Shown here: piece after piece, positions 57,161-64,000 of the stretch
Layout: every line of letters starts with the position of its first letter
Numbering within the stretch: the first letter of the stretch is position 1
DNA from: Euborellia annulipes
Taxonomy: Eukaryota; Arthropoda; Insecta; Dermaptera; Anisolabididae
Reading direction: 5' to 3'
NCBI GenBank assembly: GCA_023213315.1
Contig: JAKCPI010005338.1
Span: 1-64,000, forward strand
Length of the DNA: 64,000 nucleotides
Program-made: the position numbers and the translations under genes
Notes under the pieces: generated by a model
The model's input: the letters and a program-made list of their open reading frames with translations, nothing else
What the model was told of the DNA's origin: nothing
The model's database searches: none

Positions 57161-58394
57161 TAAATCGATATTTAACAATACAATTTTGTCAATGAACAAA
57201 ATTAAACTTCTGATTGCTCAATCAGAAATTATTTTAATAGCCTTTACAAAGTTATTATGATAATTTTTTTTAACAAGCTTAAATTATAGGGCTACCACTT
57301 TAATAAATAAATAAATAAATAAAGTTATTATTCTTCCATTATATTCAGCAATTTCTCTGAAAATCCATATCGCCTTTATAAATCATGAGTTCAAGGTGAT
57401 TACAGCAAAAAAAAAAAAAAAAATAAATTATTAATGGAAAAAGGGAAAATCACTCTGCTTTTTCGAATTGATTACAAAATTTCTTTCGTTATAGACTAGA
57501 AAATGTATCCATTTTAATATAATTTTATATTTTCTCTATAATTATCCACAGGATATTTAATTATTGTAGCTATTGATTGCTGATTTCAGCGAGTAGTACT
57601 TTTGGCCCTCCCTCTGTGAGCGAGGTGATGGCAAATGTCACTATTGCTAACCTTAAAGTCAAGGGGTGCGGGTTGAGATTCCCAATCAGTCTGTTAAACA
57701 TTTATTTCCTACAAATAAATGTTCCACATTCACCCTTTTTACCGCTTTGTTTAGTAAGAAAAGGCTAGCAGTCGACGTTTGGATAACACATCACTCCCAT
57801 CTTCAGCGGAGAATACATTTAACCTTGATCAGTGCTAGGGTTTTGCTCACTTCAAAATACCGCCCACAATTTTTATTTTTATACAAATGTGTTAATTTTA
57901 ATATTCACCGATATTTTTGCACCAATACACTAACAATTTGATCGTCCTGACGATGGGAGCGGTTCCAAAAAAAAAAATTACCTTTTTTTTATTTACTAAA
58001 GTTTAGTAAAAATATTTAGTTCTATATAAACATGGAGAATATTCATTTATTTGGTCCGCCGAACGCAGCCGACGCAGCTAGTATTTTTAAATTATAATTA
58101 AATTAAGATTGATAGTCAAGAATAAAATTATAATTGTCAGATAGTTCCGGTCTGGAATGTTTTTATTATTATTATTTTTTTTTTTATTCTTTTTAATATG
58201 TAAATATGAGTATTTAGAAATAGTGGCCCGGGAAGGTATTGCGTGAGGGTGAATTTTCTTCCTCATCACGCACCTCACCAACCACCCCTCATGTCCAATG
58301 GGCCATCAAAAGAACCACAGAATTCTCCTTCAACTTCCGAAATAAAATTGAGAAAAATTTTATTCTTGTCAGAATGTTATTATAGAAGTTTTTA
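57161..58394. other. Mostly unassigned sequence with tRNA-like and HH-like traces
   Basis: 57612-57690 (GAGCGAGGTGATGGC...GCGGGTTGAGATTCCC) has a weak tRNA-like A/B box spacing. 57775-57828 (minus) reads CTGAAGA, TG, GGAGTGATG..., AAACGTCGAC, a degenerate HH-like motif. Confidence 0.35.
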
Positions 58395-58784
58395 ATTATA
58401 AACCCGCCTTCGACGGGCTTCAGGACTTGCCACCCTTGACACCACCTCAGAAAGATTAATACATACCATCACCTATTCTTAATTATGAAAAGAAAATTAA
58501 TATTGTTATTCCAATCCAGTGTCTACTTGAGAATTTGTTTACATTCATAGAATACATAAATGCAAAGAATACATAAATGTTTCTTCATACATTTCCTATG
58601 GGAGAAATTGTAACTTCAGCAATTAATAACACAAAAAGTTATAAGTATTTCAGGGCAATAATAATTTTCCTGTAATCCTTAGAAGGTCCTCTTTAAGCAT
58701 TAAAATTCCGTTTCGAAACTCCAACTGGAAGTTGGTCAGAGGGACACGGACAAACAGACACTCCTCTATTATATATAGAGAAGA
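58395..58784 (+). repeat. FC family repeat
   Basis: CCCGCCTTCGACGGGCTTCA through CTTAATTATGAAAAGAAAAT and ATACATTTCCTATGGGAGAA to GACAAACAGACACTCC plus an AT tract. Confidence 0.77.
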
Positions 58785-58985
58785 TTTGATTTAATTATTT
58801 ATTAAAAATACACCGTTTTGACTACTCTTTATGCAGTCATTTTCAAGTACTGTGCGCTAGCTCCGATTCAGGCAAACTACCCTCTAAGGGACGCTTACGT
58901 GAAATTTGTAGCATGAAGTTATCAATATCATCTCCATGAAGTTAGACACCATCATCACAGCAAGTGCTAACATTAAAAGCATATT
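58785..58985 (-). repeat. FB family repeat
   Basis: AATTATTTATTAAAAATACA, GCAGTCATTTTCAAGTACTG and GAAGTTAGACACCATCATCA. It directly follows FC. Confidence 0.77.
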
Positions 58986-59419
58986 TATTACAATAAGTTT
59001 TTCGAAATTGATTTTATATAGACTAAATAGATAACGTTCTATTTACTGGGTATTATTTATACTCTTCAATTTTAATGAATAATTTTTTTTTCTTTTTTAT
59101 AAAATATTCAAATTAGTATGTTCTTAATGAAATTTAAAAGACACGTTTTCTTACTAGATTGTTAATTGATGTTAATTAAGTGATTAAAAAACAATTTTGT
59201 TCCCACACTTGTTTTTATCATCATGTCTTAAAAGAAAACGGTAAATAAGTATATCGTATCTTTTGTATAATTAAAAAGGTAAAGAAGGTATTTAATTTTA
59301 AAATAAACATCCTAATTCTGATGAAATTATTTACTCTTTTTACCTAAAAAAAAAAAAATTATAAAAATTGATATTTTTTAATATAAAAAAAAAGGTAGAT
59401 TAAATACTGTATTTATTTT
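58986..59419. other. Unassigned sequence
   Basis: Very AT-rich; nothing recognised. Confidence 0.4.
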
Positions 59420-60270
59420 ATCCTATTGTGTGACTGGTCGCAGAGCACACAACTTTCTTTTACCTTAGGTAATTGAAAGTTGTGTTCTGTGCTTGTTTTT
59501 GTATCGACATATACATACAGTACGGTACATTTGATTTCAAAATATAAAATTTATAAACATGGGAAAAAATGTATATTTTGTTAATATGGCAACAATTCCT
59601 ATGAAGTACAAGATTAAAGTGTGCTTCAAACAATTTCAAGGGCAAAATGAGAATATAGATTTTAAAGAGAATCAAAAAATTAATTGATTTATGAATTTTA
59701 ATCAAAATCGTTAAAGAAAATTTAAAGAAAATTGTAAAAAAACTGAAAAAATACATCAGTAAAGTATAAGTATTTTTTGGCCGATTTTATTTAAAGGCTT
59801 ATTTCCGTGTGTCAGAAAGATATCTAGCTTAGATATAAAATTTCAAGCTCTTAGCTCATTTCCTTCATACTTTATTTTAACTACATATACAGATAGGCAG
59901 ACCATTTTGCGGGACCCACTTTTTTTGGACTCATGAGTCCTCAACACATATATGTACATTAAAATTTGACATTAATCCAATAATTTCTCTCTATATATTT
60001 ACATATACATATATATATATCGACGTTCTAATTAGCAAAGTACCTAACTCCATTTTTGTTTATTTTTCAGGAGAGCAAAAAACATTTGTGTCATTGTTAA
60101 ACACCTTTCGTGGGCAACTTTTCGAACTGAAAAATTTGAATTACGCTCTTATCCAATGCAGGGATATGGAGAATATTTTTCAGCAGAAAATACAAAAAAA
60201 TGATTTTCGAAAAAAGTGGAGTTTTGCTAATTAGAGTGTCGATATATTTATATAGGTAAGAGGAAGTAAA
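59420..60270 (-). repeat. FA repeat, full length, palindrome split by a MITE
   Basis: The hairpin (59425-59500, one arm shortened) and the complete body end CATTAATCCAATAATTTCTC. The TATA palindrome is split by the element at 60021-60241 and ends ATATAGGTAAGAGGAAGTAA. Confidence 0.87.
60021..60241. mobile_element. Tc1/mariner-like MITE
   Basis: CGACGTTCTAATTAGCAAAG at the left and, reversed, CGACACTCTAATTAGCAAAA at the right. AT-rich TA-type flanks lie on both sides within the FA palindrome. Confidence 0.75.
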
Positions 60271-60839
60271 GTCTTTGTTTAAATATATAGAGTTGAATTT
60301 TTATTAACTATTGGATAAAAGTTTTTAGTTATTTTCAGGTCAATATACCTAAAAAATAGTTCTTTAAAAGCTATTATGGGGCAAAAAAAGACTGCTCTCT
60401 GTCTATCAAATGACTGATTAAATGGATACCGTGCTAAAAGCATGTCAGGTGTCCAAAAAGGCGTCGGACATTCTAAAAAAATTTTTATATTAAATTAAAG
60501 TACATTTTTCAAAGTGGTCGCGCGGTAATGAAAATGTGATTTTTAATCAATGGGTGGCTGACTATAAGGTCACGAAGACAGAGGGTGTGGTGGCTGGCGG
60601 TGGCACGATGAAAAAGAAAAATCTTGCCACAAAACCATAAATTACTTGTAAAATAAAGATGGCGTTAATTAATCAGACACGGCGCGTTTCCAAATAGAAA
60701 ACAAAACAAAAAAAAAAAATAATGAGCTATTCGTAGTCTCAATGATAAAAAAAAGAACATCTTAATAGTATAGAGGCAGAAAAATACATAAATAAAATTT
60801 CAACATATAATCACCGGTTTGGAATTGCGTAGAGAAAAC

Positions 60840-60870
<31 letters not shown>

Positions 60871-61129
60871 AACTAGATGAATGGTTTTACAGTCAATCGA
60901 AAGCTAATGGTGTTTAATTGACGCCGAAGCGTCAACCCCCAAGGGGAAGTTAAAAATACTGGGTTGCTGCTTTCTTCTAACGGAATGATAATCAGAGTAA
61001 AATTGCATGTTCTAATAATGTAAAAAAAAAAAACTTTAGTATCCGGTTAAGTTGAAAAAAAAAAAAAAAAAAAAATTAGTACCGATAAAAAACAATCAAA
61101 TTTTATTCACTATGGCTATCCAGTCAATT
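60271..61129. other. Unassigned sequence
   Basis: A-runs at 60840-60865 and 61054-61075. No gene recognised. Confidence 0.4.
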
Positions 61130-61780
61130 GTATTAATATATATAAGAAAGTATTGGATTCATGTCGAGATTTTGATGGATATACATATTTTGAGGTCAAC
61201 CGAGTCCAAAAAAGTGGGTCTCGCAAAATGGTCTGTATTTAAACAAAATATCTCAAAAACAAAAAGAGCTTAAAGATTGAAATTTTATATTTAAGTTAGG
61301 CACTCCGATGGGACGTAACAGGAAGCTTCTGAACAAAATCGGCCAAAAAGTATTAGTAGGGTACTTTTCCAAAGTACTTTTTCAATTTTTTTCGGATTTT
61401 CTCAAAATTCACTCTAACGATTTTTTTAGATTAAAATTTATAAATAAATTATTTTTTAGTTTATTTTTTTGTACGTACAGTGAGTGACAATATTAAGTCC
61501 CACCCATGTGTTTTTTACTTGTGATTATTTCATTGATTTTACAAAAGAAAATGAAAATCTTTAATGGAAATTTTCTAGGTTTGAACCATGGAAGTTTCCA
61601 TTAAAAAATATATAATATTTTGTTTTAAAGCAGTGAAATAATCACAAGTAGAAAACGCATGGGTGGGAAATATTGCCCCTCACTGTACATGTATATTCTC
61701 ATTTTGAAGTCAATCTTCTTTGAAGCACACTTTACTCTTGTACTTCATAGTAAAGAAAAGAAATGATAACAAATTATAAA
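61130..61780 (+). repeat. FA repeat interrupted by a MITE, truncated at the right
   Basis: ATATATATAAGAAAGTATTG to AGTACTTTTTCAATTTTTTT and the TTTAGATTAAAATTTATAAA region, then a MITE. ATGTATATTCTCATTTTGAA to CTTCATAGTAAAGAAAAGAA follows. Confidence 0.85.
61478..61685. mobile_element. Tc1/mariner-like MITE, 208 bp
   Basis: CAGTGAGTGACAATATTAAG at the left and, reversed, CAGTGAGGGGCAATATTTCC at the right, then CCCACCCATG in both arms. TA flanks both sides (61476-61477, 61686-61687). The arms continue inward (TACTTGTGATTATTTCA and its complement). Confidence 0.87.
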
Positions 61781-61794
61781 TGTCCTTTGTTTAT

Positions 61795-62210
61795 AGATTT
61801 TACTAGCCGCGCCCGCCAAGACGACCGCCTTCGGCGGGCTTCACGTCTAGCCTGGGCTTAACCCCCGCCAGCTGGCTCGGGCCCGCCTGCGGCGGACCCT
61901 CGCCTTTTCTTCTTAATTATGAAAAGAAAATTATTATTATTCCATTCCAATTCAGTTCCTGCTTGAGGATTTGATTACATTCATGGAATACACAAATGAA
62001 AATAATACATAAATATTTCTCTATACATTTCCTATGGGAGAAATTGTAACTTTAAGAATTAATAACTCAATAAGTTATAGTAATTTCGGGATGAAAATAA
62101 TTTTCCTGTAATCCCGAGAAGGTCTCTTTATACATATAAAATTTCATTTCAAAATTCCAACGGGAAGTTGCCTAAATTGAGCGTGACAGACAGATAGACA
62201 TTTTATCATT
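61795..62210 (+). repeat. FC family repeat, best GC-rich head
   Basis: ACTAGCCGCGCCCGCCAAGA and CCGCCTTCGGCGGGCTTCAC start the element. CGGGCCCGCCTGCGGCGGAC and the usual body follow, ending GAGCGTGACAGACAGATAGA. The head can form strong hairpins. Confidence 0.8.
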
Positions 62211-62819
62211 ATGTGCCTTAAAAAAAAAAAGAGAAATAATATACAAATTTAAATATATTTAATGCCATTAACCATTATTTTTTATTTGTCATTATATTCA
62301 GAAATTCAATTTCTTTCCAGTCACGCGACTTTCCCGATTGTTTTTTTTTTGTTTGAACCCGGGTGTGGTCGCAGTTTTAAAAACAACGAAATCTGCGGAC
62401 AAAAATGCAACAACAACAACAACAGCATTTACTTTCAATGTAATATATGACAGCATTCTCTTGTTAACAACCTGTGATTTCCATTAGAACTTTTTCTTTT
62501 ATCGGCCTACGCGAACTTTTTTTTTTTTTTGATTGATTTGAACTCAATTTACTTTTCCTTTTTTTTATTTTTTATTTCGAAATCATTTTTCCAACTTCTT
62601 TATTATAATTTTATACAGCAAATATATTATAATTGATGTATATTTAAAACCATTAGTCTGAATATTGGACTATAAATTATTATATATTGAATTTTAATTA
62701 AATATACACCCACGGTGAATTTCTTAATAATACCATTTATACTCTATTAAAATTTTAAATTAATCGAAAATGATTAAGAGATATATCATGCGGATCAATA
62801 GAAATTGGTTTTCTTGATT
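62211..62819. other. Unassigned sequence
   Basis: A CAA repeat at 62408-62422. No exon recognised. Confidence 0.4.
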
Positions 62820-63432
62820 ATTACTTTTTCTTACCTATATAAAAAAATATATATATATAGAAAGAGAGAGAAAGTATTGGATTCATGTCAAAAATCCAAT
62901 GTCGAAATTTTGATGCAAATAAATGTTTTGAGGTCCCTTGAGTCCAAAAAAGTGGGTCCCGCAATATACTGTCTGTATGTATTTAAGGCATTAAGGAAAT
63001 GACCATGAGCTACGAGGTTGAAATTTTATATTTAAATTAGGTATCCCACTGGGACTTAACAGGAAACTTTTGACCAAAATCTGCCAAAGAGTACTAGCAC
63101 TTTACTGATTCATTTTTTCAGTTTTTTTTTTTCTCAAAATTCGCTCTAATGATTTTGATTAAAATTCATAAATCAATTATTTTTTAGATGCTCTTTAAAA
63201 TGAATATTCTCATTTTTCTTTTGAAAGTGTTTGAAGTATACTTTACTCTTGTACTTCATAGGAAAGAGATGAGAAAATAACTTAATATTAATATTTTCAT
63301 TTGATTATAAATTTTACATCTTGGACTGATGAAAACTAAATATATCTCGACACAAATAATCTGGCGTGACAAGCATGGAACACATCTTTCAATTATCGAA
63401 TGTGTGCGACAAGTTACACCATATTTTTTTAT
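62820..63432 (+). repeat. FA repeat, full length
   Basis: TACTTTTTCTTACCTATATA to the hairpin (AATCTGGCGTGACAAGCATG...GCGACAAGTTACACCATATT). Confidence 0.9.
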
Positions 63433-63433
63433 T

Positions 63434-64000
63434 TTGTCGAAATTTTGATGCAAATACATGTTTTGAGGTCCCTTGAGTCCAAAAAAGTGGGTCCCGCACA
63501 AGAGAGGACTCAGAGGAGTTTCTCGGGGAGGGGAGGGGGGTAATCTAAATTTAATTCCCAAAAAAAAGTTTTCTCAAATCTCAGGGAGGGGGTAATTACC
63601 TCCTCCCCTTGTATCCGCCCTTGGTCCGCCACTCTGTCTAAGTTTGATGATTTAAGGCATGAATGAAATGAGGTACGAGGTTGAAATTTTATATGTAAAG
63701 GGCACCCTCCAGTTGAAATAAGTTTTTGAATCGGCTAAAATGTACTAGTACTTTTACAGTTTTTTTTTTTCTAATTTCTCAAAATTTGGTCTATCGATTT
63801 TGATTAAAGTAAAATACATAAATCAACTATTTTTTATATGTTCTTTAAAATGTTTTCCCCTAGCATTTCATCCATTAACCATTTATGAAATTCGAGTGGC
63901 CAAATTTGGAACTAAGGTGGTATGGTAAACTAAAAATAACTCAACCTAAAAAAATTTGGTGTGACAGTATACAATACCGAAGGTAAAAGTGTGCGTTAAG
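63434..64000 (+). repeat. FA repeat with small insertion, cut by window end
   Basis: GTCGAAATTTTGATGCAAAT to TCCCGCACAA, then foreign GC-rich DNA (about 63501-63640, ending CCCTTGTATCCGCCCTTGGT). FA then continues from GGCATGAATGAAATGAGGTA to the start of the hairpin (TTTGGTGTGACAGTAT) at the edge. Confidence 0.83.

Noticed and set aside
57612..57690. Possible tRNA gene
   Set aside because: A- and B-box-like pieces are present but I could not fold acceptor and anticodon stems; at most a SINE relic.

Overview
This is AT-rich eukaryotic (animal) DNA. There are no operons, bacterial signals or long open reading frames. Four spliced exons on the minus strand carry one gene, a discoidin domain receptor (DDR) tyrosine kinase. 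The rest is intron packed with transposable elements. The DDR sequence lacks a cysteine that the vertebrate receptors have in the second extracellular domain. That, with a jockey-type non-LTR fragment, tRNA-derived SINEs and many MITEs, suggests an arthropod or other ecdysozoan. I cannot name the species.

DDR gene, read right to left: exon A (42662-42515) ends the discoidin domain. Exons B (23380-23192), C (14281-14151) and D (692-482) encode the discoidin-like domain. Splice phases match at every junction (1, 1, 0, then 1 leaving exon D). Introns are about 19.1, 8.9 and 13.5 kb. The signal peptide and first half of the discoidin domain should lie beyond 64000. The transmembrane segment and kinase should lie beyond position 1. 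Exon D carries two compensating single-base frameshifts, which look like consensus errors.

Repeats: one family, called FA here, dominates, with about 45 copies or fragments in both orientations. A complete FA is about 700 bp. It starts with an AT palindrome (TTTACTTTCTCTTACC...GAGAGAAAGTA) and ends in a hairpin of about 90 bp (AAATCTGGTGTGAC...GTCACACCAGATTT). FA copies are hosts for later insertions: two hAT MITEs, three Tc1/mariner-like MITEs with TA duplications, a jockey fragment, SINEs, and palindromic elements called HH here. A second family (FB) carries GAAGTTAGCAACATAT-type sequence. A third (FC) runs from GC-rich CGCCTTCGGCGGGC-like sequence to GACAGACAGAC.

The most interesting signal is the HH group: unrelated palindromic elements that share a hairpin of the form CTGANGA-N-stem-GAAAC-(A)GTC. 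This resembles the hammerhead ribozyme core, and the stem sequences differ between elements while pairing is kept. The best copy (4112-4174, minus) also has good stems I and III. Two HH elements have 13-15 bp target-site duplications.

A decayed intronless copy of a MICOS subunit gene (CHCHD3/MIC19 type) lies at 35628-36020. Two stretches (10687-11460 and 34870-35160) and exon D suggest local base-calling or assembly error, so fine structure there should be treated with care.
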